64,000 nucleotides of DNA from Haemaphysalis longicornis (GCA_013339765.2 CM023454.1:149029309-149093308); one strand, 5' to 3'; counted from the first letter of the stretch, positions 1 to 11,600 are shown. Numbers and translations are program-made. The notes: a model not told the origin generated them from the letters alone.

Positions 1-1218
1 CAACGCGCGACGCTTTGGGATCTCCTCGGGCGGGCCACACCAGCGCCACGCGCGGCGGTTAACACGTTTGGCTTCAAGGGCGCCGTGGGGAGCAGCCGCC
101 GCTTTTTCCACTACCCAAGTATTCCAGTTCACTCTAATTGTCACAGAAAGTTGTCCCCGAGTATAGAGGCGTCGGCCACTAGGGGCGCAGCATGTCGCCA
201 AAACTCCATCAGCCTCGGTGGCGCTCTCGCACTTCGCGCTCGCCTACTTGGAAACCCGTCCTGTGCTTGCATTTGCGGTCACCAACGCGTATCTTCCTTG
301 CCCGTACTCCGACGCGTTAACGTACCTCGTAGGCTGGTCCCCGCACTACTGTTTGACGAGAAACTTTGCTCTCGCGCATTTTTTTTCTCTTGGCTGTGCT
401 CCGGGTGCATGTTCGTCGGGATGGGGCTCAACCACACGTTCTCGCGCACCCTCTAGTCGACTTCTTCGAGGTCATAGAGTTTCATACAAATAACTAGAGG
501 GGAAACTGGCGCTAGTGTCAACGCGAACATGGCAGCGGCGCTTACGCTTCAATGGGAATGATGGGTAGTTTGGAACCGGATTGCGTAGGATCAAACGGGC
601 TTATGGCTGCGCAAATTGGTGTTTTTGACAAAAAAGCTCTTATTGCCCGGTTCTCTCCGTTTACAAATTACATGGAGAACAAAAAAGTTAGGGACGAAAA
701 ACCGGTTTTGTACGAAATAAAACGGCGCGTTTAAATAAAAAGTAGACGCGGAGTTGAGAAGGTCTGTGGAGCAGGTTTGCCATTTTCTGCCAACTACAGC
801 AGGACGCGGACTTCTTCAAAAACTACTGGTAAAAGTTTCGGCGCTGGTGGTTTGTAATAGTAAGAGAAGTTTTGTGCTCATACGAAAAAAAGAAACCGAT
901 TACCTTTGAAGTTATTCTTGCGTGAATTAGTGACATCCATCAAGCTGCGTTCCTATCAGCCGCCGGTGCTGCTGTTCTACTACACTGTAGTTCTACGCCG
1001 TAGGAGCCGGCGTTCGCACGAAAGGTGTGGCTGTTCCAAGCGATTCGCAACCGTCGTCACCTTTGACAATACATTGCTCTACCGAATGAGCAGCGCCGCA
1101 ACTCCTAATTAGCAGACCTTCGCCGCACAGAGCGCCGTCATTTGTGTTTTCATGCTCGCTGTGCGGCAATGCATTGATAACCCACCCAATTCGCAACTCT
1201 GGTTGTAAAACATTCCAC
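1..1218. other. Gene-poor stretch, nothing recognised
   Basis: Both strands show only short open frames without family resemblance, and I see no convincing exon bounded by splice sites. The first 450 bases are GC-rich. The only structure I can support is the short repeat at 494-575, described separately. Confidence 0.4.
494..575 (+). repeat. Short dispersed repeat, copy 1
   Basis: The segment begins GAGGGGAAACTGGCGCTAG and continues to a TCAATGGG..TGATGGGTAGTT block. The same two blocks occur in the opposite orientation about 0.9 kb away (1393-1455), with a shorter spacer between them. It is an uncharacterised interspersed repeat and I know no named family for it. Confidence 0.5.
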
Positions 1219-1392
1219 TCAGGGCGGCGTCAGTGAACGCGAGGCATGCAGTTCAAGGAGAAACGTATGTTTCATCACTCCTCCCAACACCCCGCCTAGG
1301 CAAATGCGTTCATGCAAATCCAAAACGAAAACGAAACTGCCTGCAATCCATAATAAGTTCCACGAGCCATCAAGCGCCAATCCGAATCCACA

Positions 1393-1455
1393 ACTACCCA
1401 TCACGCCCATTGAGGCGTACGACCGTAGCGCCAGTTTCCCCTCTAGTTATACTGT
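1393..1455 (-). repeat. Short dispersed repeat, copy 2 (inverted)
   Basis: Read on the minus strand this matches 494-575: GAGGGGAAACTGGCGCTA, a spacer, then TCAATGGGCGTGATGGGTAG. It follows directly downstream of the LINE relic at 1490-2155, so it may be part of that element's 3' region or an independent repeat. Confidence 0.5.
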
Positions 1456-1489
1456 AAGAAACTCTATGTTGGAGGTGTCTCACTGTGAC

Positions 1490-2155
1490 ACGGTAGCCGT
1501 AGCCCAGGGTCTCGAGGATGATTCTGCGCGTCTTGGTCACCGCCAGCAACTCTCGCTGCGCTTCCAGTTGCGCCTCGATGATCTTGTCCACCGTGTTCTG
1601 GACGCCCAACTGCAACAGCCTCTCGGTGTTCGTGGAGTCGCTCAGTTTCTGTGCCCTTTTGTATATTCTACGGATCATGGCGTCGATCTTGTCCTGGTCG
1701 GTCTGCGTCCCCGTGAAGTACGCCACGTAGGCTGATCGCGAAGGACTGCACCAGCCTTGTTAGCCCTTCTTCAGGCATGCCCGCCTTCTTGGTCGACCCG
1801 CTCTGGATCAGCCGCAGGGTACTTGCCGTCTTGGTCGCCAGCTTCTTCAGCGGGTTGTGTTTGCTACCACTGCTGCTGATCAGCATTCCCAGCACTCTGA
1901 TTTCCGAACCTCATAATTATCTTGGCTGTCTTCGTGATCAGCTCCAGGCGATCACACACAGTCGGGGGCGGCGGCTGCCACCCCACCTTGAACGGCGCCA
2001 GGAGCTCGGGCTTGGACGGTGAAAACTGCAGGCCCGTTCCGTCCAGCCGTTCTCCGATGGCCAAAATAACCTTTGGTCTGTGTCGGCGTCCGTGCCGCCG
2101 GTCTTCCATCTGCGTAGATCGCGTCCCACGCCCTCGACGCTCGACCCTCGGCGAC
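1490..2155 (-). pseudogene. I-like (tick transposon type) LINE reverse-transcriptase fragment
   Basis: On the minus strand three reading frames join into one degraded polypeptide. It runs from a late RT palm region (SPSKPELLAPFKVGW, then RLELI) through KKLATKTASTLRLIQ to the connection region preceding RNase H (TQTDQDKIDAMIRRIYKRA and LQLGVQNTVDKIIEAQ). This order is characteristic of I-clade-like non-LTR elements in ticks. At least two frame changes and the loss of the EN, N-terminal RT and RNase H parts make it a dead fragment. Its upstream side stops exactly where the hAT-like MITE at 2156 begins, so that element probably inserted into it or marks a rearrangement. Seen: motifs and frame breaks. 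Inferred: clade assignment. Confidence 0.65.
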
Positions 2156-2329
2156 CAGGGCCGTACCCAGAGGGGGGGGTTTGTGGGTTCGAACCCCTGC
2201 CGAAATCTTTTTCAGGCAGCACGCAAGCAATACTTACTGTTGCTTTCACCAAAACTACCCCCTTTCCAAAATCCATACCACCCCCCCCCCCCCCCCCCCC
2301 CCGAAACAAAATTTCTGGCTACGGCCCTG
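2156..2329. mobile_element. hAT-like MITE, short copy
   Basis: It starts CAGGGCCGTACCCAG followed by a G run and ends with a C run, a CCGAAACAAAATTTCTGG segment and CTACGGCCCTG. The ends are inverted repeats of about 15 bp with a CAGGG terminus typical of hAT-type elements. The interior is only 174 bp with no coding capacity. A C run of about 22 bases lies near 2281-2302. No clean 8-bp target duplication is visible at the ends. Compare the longer copy at 3306-3706. Confidence 0.6.
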
Positions 2330-3305
2330 TTTTCGTCTGGCCGACGTCAGCAATGACGTACAATAGTGAGATACAGAATAACGGAATGTTGGGTGTTTAT
2401 ATCCCGTGCCAGCGGTCAAGTGTGGTGATCGAACGGAACCACATGCACCACGGTCATCGCCGGAATTATACTTCGTGGGGAGGGGGAAGGGGAGGGGTAT
2501 GCACCACCGGGAAAACTAGAAAGGAAAGAAAGAGAGTCCGCCGGACGTCCAACAATGTCATTTTTCTGCGTGCATAAATGTCGGAGGGCGTTCTGACACC
2601 GGAACACCCCCCTCCCACTCCCCTACAAAACCTCTGACATGTGCAAGGCAATTCGCGCAGTTATGTTTCTCGGCGGGGCCGTTAATATTGCAGACTAGTC
2701 CTTGTGACGTCACAGGAGCTGTAAGGCGCCCACATGCTGTCTGGTTTTCTTATTCTCGCTTTCTGCAATTGTTGGATGTTTTCGGTTAAAATTGGCCCGT
2801 TCGTTATTCGTACGAGGGAATAGTTTCGCGTGTTGCGGACTTGTATTTCCTATTTGTGGGTCCTTTAATGAAGAACGAGGTTTACTCTGCTGTCAACGTT
2901 AGTGAGTGTCGAATGTACCTTTGCTGTTCGCCGTGGTGCACCGGTGGTACTGATGGTTATGATGTCGGTGGTGGTAATGGTGCGCCGCGACGCATGTTTG
3001 GACAGTTTCTTTTCTCGGGGCCCAGGGCTATATACGTGACATCCTAAGGTAAAAGAGAGCGCATGCGTTCAACGCTTCGATAGCATGTACGAACGCTGTG
3101 GATGTACTACGTCGTGGAGGGCTGCGGAGTAATTTCGACTCGGGGAGTTCCTAAACGGGGGAACCGAGTAGTAGTAGTAGACTTTATTGGAGCCCGAAAA
3201 GACGGCGGCACCTTTAAGTGCTGGACGGGGCGGTTCCCTGTTCACGGGACCCGTATGTGGCCAGCAGCTCCTGGCCCCTGGCCGGAACCGAGATGTCGCT
3301 GAGGT
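2330..3305. other. No gene seen
   Basis: Purine-rich and GGT/GGTGGTAATG-type low-complexity stretches (around 2476-2500 and 2940-2985) with only short chance reading frames. No splice-bounded exon, RNA gene or named repeat is recognisable. Confidence 0.35.
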
Positions 3306-3706
3306 CAGGGCCGTACCCAGAGGGGGGGGGGGGGGTTTGGGGGTTCGAACCCCTTGTTGTAAATTGTATTTGAATATCGCGCTGAACCGTCACGTCATTA
3401 GAATGAGCCGCGCAAGGAAGACGACGATGAAGAAGAGCTGTACGTCAAGCACGCAGCGCGAGCTGTGCTTTTGCTTCTTCGAAAAAAGAACACAATGACG
3501 CTTGCTGCGATGGATGCCGGGTTTTGCGTCTCTTTTCTTCGGCGCCACTAAAAGCCGAAGCGCGGTTTTCCCACACCCCTCCCGAAATCTTTTCCAGGCA
3601 GCACGTAAGCAATACTTACTGTTGCTTTAATCAAAACTACACTACCCCATTCCAAATTCATAACCCCCCCCCCCCGCCCCGAAAAAAAGTTCTGGGTACG
3701 GCCCTG
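3306..3706. mobile_element. hAT-like MITE, long copy
   Basis: The termini CAGGGCCGTACCCAG and CTGGGTACGGCCCTG are perfect 15-bp inverted repeats. The subterminal blocks match the 174-bp copy at 2156-2329: a G run, GGGTTCGAACCCCT, CCGAAATCTTTT.CAGGCAGCA, CAATACTTACTGTTGCTTT and a C run. An additional block of about 220 bp (3350-3570) is absent from the short copy. The short copy therefore looks like an internal deletion derivative. Neither encodes a transposase. Confidence 0.65.
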
Positions 3707-3784
3707 CCCGTATCATCATGATGTTTAACAATCATTCGGCGTGACGCACTACTTGCCGACGATTCGCTCCCGGTAACTTCACGC

Positions 3785-5461
3785 TTAGCCTGCCCAAGTC
3801 CATTTCTTCTTCTTAATTTCTACTAATATGTCTTTAACACCAGTTTGCTCCCTGACCCACTCCGCTCTCTTCTTGTCCCTTAATGTTACACCTATCATTT
3901 TCCGCTCCATTGCCCGCTGAGTCGTTCTCAATTTAAGTTGAACCCTCTTAGTGAGCCTCCAAGTTTCTGCCCCGTAGGTGAGTACCGGTAAGATGCAGCT
4001 GTCATACACTTTCTTCTTCAACGACAATGGTAGGCTGCTATTCATTATCTGATAATGTCTGCCATATGCACCCCAGCCCATTCTGATCCTTCTAATTATC
4101 TCTGCCTCATGGTTGGGATCTGGGGTCACAACTTGGCCTAAGTATATATATTCGCTTACCACTTCCACTGCCTCGCCATTTATCTCAAACTGCTGTGCTG
4201 TCCCGAGGTTATTGATCATTACTTTAGTTTTCTGCATATTAATTTTCAGGCCCACGGTTCTACTCTGTTCGCCCAGGGCCGAAAGCATGCTTTGCAATTC
4301 GTCCCCCGAGTTACTTAGCAAGGCAACGTCATCAGCAAATCTGAGGTTACTGAGGTATTCTCCATTAACCCTTACTCCCACCTGTTCCCAATCCAACGTT
4401 CTGAATACTTCTTGTAAGCATGCTGTGAATAACATTGGAGAGATTGTGTCTCCTTGTCTGACACCCTTCCTTATAGGTATTTTACTGCTCTCCTTGTGGA
4501 GGATGATAGTAGCTGTAGACCCATTATAGATATCCTCTAGTATTCTTACATAATGCTTATCTACCCCCTGGTTCCGTAATGCCTGAATGACTGCTAGGGT
4601 TTCGACCGAGTCAAATGCTTTCTCAAAATCTATGAAGGCTATATATAGGGGTTGAGTATACTCAGCGCACTTCTCTATCACCTGATTGATCGTGTGAATA
4701 TGGTCCATTGTTGAATAACCTTTACGGAACCCTGCTTGTTCTTTAGGTTGACTGAAATCTAAGGTTGCAGAGATTCGGTTAGCGATTACCTTGGTAAATA
4801 CCTTGTAGACGACTGACAGTAAGCTGATCGGCCTGTAGTTTTTCAAGTCCTTCATGTCGCCTTTCTTATGGATTAGGATGATGTTCGCGTTCTTCCAAGA
4901 TTCCGGTACCATTGCGGTCATTAGGCATTGCGTATACAGGTTTGCCAGTTTTTCAAGTATAATTTCTCCGCCATCCTTCAAGAGGTCTGCTGTTATCTGA
5001 TCCTCACCAGGTGCTTTGCCCCCTTTCATTTCTTTCAAAGCCTTCCTTACTTCTTCGGTCGTTACTGGTGGGATGTCTATCTCCTCTGAACTACTGTCTC
5101 GTTCGGCATTATCCTGTATGTCCCGGCTACTGTACAGATCCCTATAGAACTCCTCGGCCACTGTGACTATTTTATCCCTATTTGTGATGACATTGCCTTG
5201 CTTATCCTTAAGTGCATACATCTGATTTTTCCCCACGCCAAGACGTCTCTTTACTGCTTTCAGGCTACCTCCGTTCTTTACAGCGTATTCGATCCTCTCC
5301 ATATTATACTTCCGTATGTCAGCTGTCTTGCGCTTATTGATTAACTTCGAGAGCTCTGCTAGTTCTATTCTGTCAGCTGCGGTAGAGATTCTCATGGTTT
5401 GCCGTTTCCTGATTAGATCTTTCGTCTCCCGTGAAAGTTTACCAGTATCCTGTCTAGCCAT
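3785..5461 (-). CDS. RTE-type reverse transcriptase ORF
   Basis: A 558-codon open frame. Recognisable RT blocks in order are the GKAPGEDQITADLLKDGG region (about residue 150), NYRPISLLSVVYKVFTKVIA (about 205), EQAGFRKGYSTMDHIHTINQ (about 240), FIDFEKAFDSV (about 275), RKGVRQGDTISPMLFTACLQ (about 330), the catalytic FADDVALLS (about 370), and the thumb-side YLGQVV and LTYGAETW blocks. It copies the element's RNA at a nicked target site. The endonuclease lies upstream in other frames, so the original protein is broken. The first ATG is probably not the native start. This is a mobile-element gene, not a host gene. Confidence 0.85.
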   Translation of the reverse strand: MARQDTGKLSRETKDLIRKRQTMRISTAADRIELAELSKLINKRKTADIRKYNMERIEYAVKNGGSLKAVKRRLGVGKNQMYALKDKQGNVITNRDKIVTVAEEFYRDLYSSRDIQDNAERDSSSEEIDIPPVTTEEVRKALKEMKGGKAPGEDQITADLLKDGGEIILEKLANLYTQCLMTAMVPESWKNANIILIHKKGDMKDLKNYRPISLLSVVYKVFTKVIANRISATLDFSQPKEQAGFRKGYSTMDHIHTINQVIEKCAEYTQPLYIAFIDFEKAFDSVETLAVIQALRNQGVDKHYVRILEDIYNGSTATIILHKESSKIPIRKGVRQGDTISPMLFTACLQEVFRTLDWEQVGVRVNGEYLSNLRFADDVALLSNSGDELQSMLSALGEQSRTVGLKINMQKTKVMINNLGTAQQFEINGEAVEVVSEYIYLGQVVTPDPNHEAEIIRRIRMGWGAYGRHYQIMNSSLPLSLKKKVYDSCILPVLTYGAETWRLTKRVQLKLRTTQRAMERKMIGVTLRDKKRAEWVREQTGVKDILVEIKKKKWTWAG

Positions 5462-5475
5462 AGTGCCCCCGACTT

Positions 5476-5960
5476 CTACTGCACACTCCGTGAGAATGCG
5501 TATAAGGTTGTCGCTGGCTTCCGTGTCGTAAGCTCGGCTTCCTCGTTAAGGGCGGAATATCGGTTCTGCAGCGCGATCCTGAATTCTTCTACTTTACGTC
5601 TTACTGTTTGCTCATTTATCGGCTTCTTTCGTACTAGCTTGTTGCGGTCCCTCCTCAACTCTAGCCTAATTCGAGATCTTACCATAGGTGGTCACTACAC
5701 CTTACCCTTCCGAGCACTTCCACATCCTGACACGCCAGGGTTACGCATAATGAAGTCTATTTCATTTTTGCTCCCCATTCGGGCTCCTCCAGTCCACTTC
5801 CGCTCTCGTTTACAGAAGAAGGATTCATTATGCGTAGGTTCCGTTCTGCAAACTCAACTAGTTGGTCCCCCCTGCTATTTCTACAGCCCAGACCATAGTC
5901 CCCAAACTGCCTTGTCTCCAGCGATTCTTGCCTACTTTAGCATCACTCTTCACTCTTAGG
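5476..5960 (-). pseudogene. RTE endonuclease C-terminal remnant
   Basis: Translating the minus strand gives, across several frames, LVEFAERNLRIMN, an N-E-I-D-F-I-M-R block and SDH followed by VRSRIRLELRRDRNKLVRK. These match the ..N.IDYI..SDH..V end of AP endonuclease-like domains in RTE elements. Frame changes at about 5690 and 5820 disrupt it. It directly precedes the RT frame at 3785-5461 and belongs to the same insertion. Confidence 0.6.
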
Positions 5961-6130
5961 CAAATAGGACTAACAGTTCGTCTTTTGGGGGACTTACTGC
6001 CTCTGCCACAATAATTAGTCCTTTTGGGGACTAACTGCGAGGGGACGAACGGTTAGTCCCCCACCCCGGATGGTCTGCTCCGATACTCCCCAGAGCCCGA
6101 ACTGCTGAGTGCAGAAAAAAGAAAAAAGCT

Positions 6131-6211
6131 CCGGCACCGGCAGGGATCGAACCCCCGACGCCCGGAAATATACACAAGGAACACGACGCGCTATCCGCTG
6201 GGCCACGCCGC
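6131..6211 (-). repeat. tRNA-like relic (SINE head or tRNA pseudogene)
   Basis: The minus strand shows an A-box-like TGGCCCAGCGGATAGCGC and a B box GGTTCGATCCC at tRNA-like spacing. The acceptor ends do not pair well (5' GCGGCGT has no complementary 3' strand), so a functional tRNA is unlikely. Confidence 0.45.
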
Positions 6212-6318
6212 TTTTTTTATTATTATTGCCTGGTTTGGGTCAATACATACATGCAAATCATCGACAAAATTACACCACGTGAAAAAACACTAGCACATAC
6301 CTTGCAAGTGTGTAAGGT

Positions 6319-8172
6319 TTAAAAAGGCGGTAGTCTCGTCACAATCTCCAGCACAGTCAGCCACTCGGGTGGACTAGGCTCGGCTTTCAACACCTCTACT
6401 ATGTAGCGGACATTTTCACAAAAGTATTCCCTCCCTGGCCTCACATCTACATCATTGTACCGACGGGCCATGCGAGCCTTCCGTATACCGTATAGGGCCA
6501 GTAACATTATGAAGTCGTATGGAACATCCCCTTCATTTTCTATGGCTAAAAACTGAATTCCATGACTATCCACAGGAAAATCTTCCTTTAAGGTACGCTG
6601 TAACACGTCCCATAGGAAGACCCCGTCCCAACAATCTATGAACACGTGTTCGATGGTCTCTGGTGTTTTGCATGGGAAGCAATCAGGGCCCCAAGGCACA
6701 AATAAATCTTTCTCAATCATTCAGGTTTTTACAGGTAGTACACCGACATGCAATTTAAAGAAAAACGATTTAACATAGCCAGGAGCTGGTATTCTTTTTA
6801 CACGCCGAAGAACATCTTGTCCCGGCCCCACACGGTATAGGGACCTGTACAGTGGGATCGGCAAAACAGTATCCACGAGATCCTTATACAATTTCTTCCT
6901 CGGCACATGAGATAAATATTCCAAGGTGAAGCGGGCACAAAGAAACCTTGTGGCATCAACAACTTCACGTAGGTAGCCATGGATTCCACCACCATAAACA
7001 CAACAGGAAACAACCAATCGGGCAGTGCTGCACCCAAACGAACCTGACACACTGTGCGCGAAAAAGGGTCGCGTACATCTCTCAGAAAAAGGAAACGGTT
7101 TACTACTTGGCGCAAGAATAAGTGCACCAAAGAAAGTCCACCGGAGCGGACACGACGAAACAGATTTGTCCGACTCGTTCGCTCCCATTTGGAACCCCAT
7201 AAAAATACGGCAAAAACACGGTGCAATCTTTGTACATTGGCACGCCCGCAGTGTAATACCTGCATCACGTACCACAATTTGGAAACGAAAAACAAATTAC
7301 AAACAGCAGCCCGTGCAAAAACGGATAGTTGCTTTCCCTCCAACTTTTCGGCTTTGTCCCGTATCTCGATTGCTTGCCTTCGCCAGTACGGGTCACTATC
7401 CCGATACTTTTCAAGCGGCACGCCTAAGTATTTCGTGGGCGTGTTTACCCAGTTTATTAGTGCAAATACGCTGGGCTTCGATTGCCATTTACCATGCCAA
7501 AAACCAAGGCACTTATTCCAGTTAACGCTGCTACCGCTGTATTTACAAAATCTTTTTAAAAATATCAATACTCTCGTTTATGCTACTTGTATCCGTGCAG
7601 AACAAAGCGATATCGTCGGCGTAAGCAAGTACGTGCACTTCGCATGCTTGCAAAGCGAAGTCCCGAATTTTACGGCTGTGGACGACGTTGGCACAAAATG
7701 ATTCAATGTAAATGGAAAAGAGCAAAGATGAAAGGGGGCAGCCCTGTCTAACGGAGCGCCTCACTCTAATGGGGGCGCTGGCAGATTTGTTCACTATAAT
7801 ACCTGTGCTGCACTCCTTGTACGCCGTACGCACTCCTTCGGTAATTCTTCTTCCTACATTCGCGTGTTCAAGAATTTTCATCCTTATTTCATGTGACACC
7901 TTGTCAAAGGCCTTCTCTTAATCTATCTGTACCATTGACACCGCTTGATCCATTTTATCACAACAGTCTAAGATGCATCTGGCTACATGTATATTTGTTG
8001 TAATTGAACGGCCCTTTATGCCACACGTTTGATGGGTTCCAACTATATCTTGAACTACTAACTGCAATCGTCTTGCAAGGATTTTCATTAGTATTTTATA
8101 ATCCACGTTGGTGAGGCAAATGGGGCCCCTATTGAAAATGTGGAGTTGATATAAACCATCAGACATCAACAT
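6319..8172 (-). mobile_element. L1/Tx1-like LINE, 3' half of ORF2
   Basis: Minus-strand fragments in slightly shifted frames form the C-terminal half of a long ORF2. It begins at PICLTNVDYKILMKILARRL (8.1 kb) and continues through GIKGRSITTNIHVARCILD, QGCPLSSLLFSIYIESF and the catalytic YADDIALFC. After that come the linker KYLGVPLEKYRD..WRRQA, the FLWGSKWERTSR thumb-like block and a Cys-rich end, CFPCKTPETIEHVFIDCW (zf-RVT type). This layout is that of L1/Tx1-like elements. Frame changes near 7920, 7540, 6800 and 6720 inactivate it. The upstream half of the same family is at 49244-50548. The break falls within the RPI motif in both places (see findings). Confidence 0.75.
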
Positions 8173-8218
8173 GGTGGATTATGGTAATGGAAGACATAAT
8201 GGCATGCTGGATAATGGA

Positions 8219-8290
8219 TGTCGGCAGGGTAGTTGACGGCAGGACGGTTGACGGCAGGACGGTTGGCGGCAGGGAACAGGGTGGTTGGCG
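8219..8290 (+). repeat. Minisatellite, GACGGCAGGACGGTT-type
   Basis: A 14-16-bp unit (GTTGACGGCAGGACG and variants with GGTTGGCGGCAGG) repeats about four times. It lies between the LINE relic and the 3' end of the BEN gene. Confidence 0.6.
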
Positions 8291-8391
8291 GCGAAACAAA
8301 TTGTGTGCTCTCCCTATGGCCTTGACAAAGGTTACAAGCCACACACGCGCATGCCAATAACTTGAGTGTCATGAGTGTGTTGTACAATAAC

Positions 8392-8615
8392 TTACACAAA
8401 TACACAGCCAGACCGCATTACTGTCAGCTTCTTACAATGAATGCAAAAAAGCCAGTGCTTACTCATCGGCTTTATTTTTTTTTGTGTGCCCCGCTTGCCC
8501 CGCCGACTGGACTCAGTAAAAAAGCTGCGCAGGTGCTTGCGGACTTGTCCCAACCGGTGTTCCGCCGGGGGCCCCCCAGGTCGAGGGTGCTCCGCTATGT
8601 ACTTGGCCAGGAAGT
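8392..8615 (-). CDS. BEN gene exon 17, C terminus
   Basis: A 224-nt exon after an ATATATATTTTCAG acceptor, phase 1 in. It encodes FLAKYIAEHPRPGGPPAEHR, then LGQVRKHLRSFFTESSRRGK, which completes the BEN domain, and a further 30 residues to a TAA at 8392. An A9 run makes AAAAAAAAATAAAGCC in this exon. One base fewer would end the protein right there and the AATAAA would serve as a poly(A) signal. The true C terminus may therefore be nearer 8470. Confidence 0.75.
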
Positions 8616-11600
8616 CTGAAAATATATATATATACATACATATAAAGTTCCTAATCCACACAAATGCAGTCCATAACTTGTTATTTTACACATTACTGTA
8701 AAATGAACAATTTTGTGAGTGCTAGCTTCAAGCTTACTTTTATTCGAGAAGTATCAAGTACAGTGTACTCTACCAAACAGAAAAATTTATTCAAGAAATA
8801 AGTTTGTGCACAGTCCTTCCTGCACATGAATTGGGTGCACCTAAGATGCTAGCACGTTCTGCAGCTGCAAAATGGGTTCTCCCGCAGCTTGCATCTTTTT
8901 TTGCATCACAATCACTGACTGAAAAATTACAGCAACTAAACTACAGGCATTTTTTGCTATCAACATTACCAAAGCAGAGCCATGCCTGCTTACACAAGTG
9001 TCACAAACGCATTCCAGGGTTCCCACAGCTCAACGTAGGGTTCAGTTGCACTGTTTAACATTTTGTGTTAAAGGGACAGACAACCGATTTTTGTCGTGTA
9101 TATATTCTCTATCCCAACTGAAAGGGCATCACTTAAAGCACCTTGACGAGACGGTTTTGCTGATAACGCCCCTAGAACTTTTTAAATTGAATTTTTTTAT
9201 CTACGAGCCGTATGTGTCCCTCCCAAAACTAGTGCTGGCAACCATGACAGAGTAGCTCGGCAACATACTTTTGTCTGTATGCGAAATAACAAACAATATT
9301 TAAAAACTTGTTCCCAGCTAAAAAAGTTTGAATCGCAGGCTTTCCTGTTCCTTTATGTGTTTTTTTAATGCAACGGTCTATTTTGCACGAATGCGCCATC
9401 TGTTGGGATAGATGATAGGTAGAATCTGGCTTCACGTTGTGGAGGCGGGAAGTTCGATTCTCCCCGGTCGCGACGTTTTTTTTTTTTAAGCTTTCGTTGG
9501 TGTATTTGAAAACTGAAATCAAATATTTTGGCAGAACAAATGCCTCTGCCTCAGGCAGAATCGTCAAAGCTCCTTCGCTGGGTCTGTTTACTGAACGCTG
9601 CCGTTGATTCTGGGCATGGAGGCTCAGTTAGCCACACTGAGAGCAACCCAGCGGCGGCGGGCGGCGTGTCTCAAAAAATTTCAAAATACATATACAATTT
9701 AAGCTTGTACAAATACTTGTGTTAAAAGGTTTCCAATACGTAAATAAACATTTAGGCAGTTACAGTAGCTGCTAGGTTTGCGGGTCACGTGACAGGGACA
9801 CATATTGTAGTGCCAAGTTTCGACACTACGAACCGCCACCCTTCCGTTTTCAGGAAGTTTGCTGCCAAATTAAAATTATTTCCGTCAGTTTGTTTAGAAA
9901 TTGCTTGTGGTTACCGGGCTATATAAAACGCTGGCTTTCATATGAGCTAGAGAACATATACGCGACAAAAATCGGTTGTCTGTCCCTTTAAAAACTGGCA
10001 ATGATGGAGTCATGATGCTGAGACTAATATGTGCTGCAGAAAAAAATATGCATTTAGTCAGCATGTGTGGGCAGTATGAGCCGGAGTTTCACAAAACGTA
10101 CCTTTTGTATTTTGTCGCTGCTTAAAATGGGCTGTGGCCAAGAAACAAAAACACGAACAACCAAGAATGGCTGAGTATATTTACACCATCACAATGCAAT
10201 TTGTGCTTCTTATCTACCCTCCTGCATTAAAGGAGTACTGACACCAAATTTCAAAGCTGAGATAACTATGTAAAACGCTTCCTTTTTATCAGGAGATATC
10301 TCCCAGCAAGTTTCAACAGCAACCGTTCAGCGAAACATATTTAAAATCCATTTTAATCTTCGCCCGCACGAGAAAGCCCAGAGCGGGCCGACGTGACATC
10401 ATCTGCTACGTGCCCCAAACTGCCGACGTCGGGGCTCCCGTGACGAAGCCGACGCGCTGGCTGTGGTTGGCGCGCGCTGCTGGGGCGTGTGTACACGTCA
10501 TGGTTTTGGGACTGACATCATGCTGCCCGGGCCTGTGGGGACGGCGAAGACCTCGGCCGGTCTGGGCGCGCGCGTGCGCTCGCTCGCGCGCGCTTCCAGA
10601 GAGGCAGCGATACGGCAAGAATGGTGACGCCATGTGATACATGCTGTCATGGCGGCCGCTCGGCGTATTTTTGCCGAAACCGAAACTGGCACAAATAAAC
10701 GACGCCGTAAATGAATGTTTACGCTGCGCTCGACCGTCTAATCTGTCAGTCTATGATTAGTGGGCTGGTAGGCACGCATAGCAGCGAAAAAAACGTAACA
10801 TAAAAATTTCGTGTCAGTACTCCTTTAATGTACAGTTTGTTTCGATGCCCCTGTACCTGAGTATTCAGTGCAGACTAAATTTGGTTGTAAAATTACCAAC
10901 TAGCCATAAAACTTTGGTAACCTCCTTAAATGCTTTAAGGCAGAGGCCTTTTATGCGTCAAGTAAAAAAATCTGGCCTTGTTGACCACAGGTGGTGTAAA
11001 ACCCCATAAAGCGCAGTGCGTGAGCACGAAACAGCTCAAGGGAGTAGGCACGCTTAGCTACAGAGAACAGTGATTCTGAAAAAGTAGTGATGAGAAGTGT
11101 ATGCAAATGTGCACTTTTATAAAAGTAAAAAAAAAATTCTTCGGGACATTTAAACTCTCATATTGCCAGGTGAAGACGTAATGCCCCTTCTGCTGCAAAA
11201 TGCTGTGCTGGACAAAGACTTACTCTTGACAATGTCGACCTTCTCTGGTGTGGCGACACACTTGCCACTTGCGCCCAAGATGGTGCGGGGAGCCTGCCCG
11301 GTCAGGCTTCTCTGGGCTGCTTCTTCTTCCAGCCACAAGTGCCGCGATACGTCTAGCACACACCGGGCGTCTGACGTGCTGCGCATGATGAACGCGAACT
11401 TGTCGACGTTCATGTAGGTGGCTGGCCCAATTTCCACCTGCAGTGGTAATCCATTTTCATGGTTACTACACAGCACAAAAAAGAATGATGTGAACACAGG
11501 GCCATTGTGGTAGAGAAAGGCTCCACAAAATGAGTGACAGCAAACAACATAAAGCATGTAAAAGATGCTTGAATGAAGCGATATGAGGCCACGTCAGGGC

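Larger units (their letters stand above)
3711..5960 (-). mobile_element. RTE-clade LINE, 5'-truncated
   Basis: Minus-strand non-LTR element containing a degraded C-terminal part of an AP-type endonuclease (5476-5960), an almost intact reverse transcriptase (3785-5461) and a short 3' end of ATGATGATA type at about 3711-3725, as expected for RTE-type tails. The coding frame stops at a TTGGGCAGGC codon run (W-A-G), where the family normally continues a short way, so the C terminus is trimmed. No upstream ORF1 is seen, which fits RTE elements. The 5' boundary is approximate. Confidence 0.75.

Noticed and set aside
218..493. 91-codon frame at the left edge
   Set aside because: Overlaps another frame of equal length, no recognisable domain, no splice or start context.
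4113..4529. 138-codon plus-strand frame opposite the RTE reverse transcriptase
   Set aside because: Antisense shadow of conserved RT codons.
9229..9567. 112-codon minus-strand open frame inside MITE 1
   Set aside because: No family resemblance, wholly inside a TIR-bounded non-coding element, no consensus start context.
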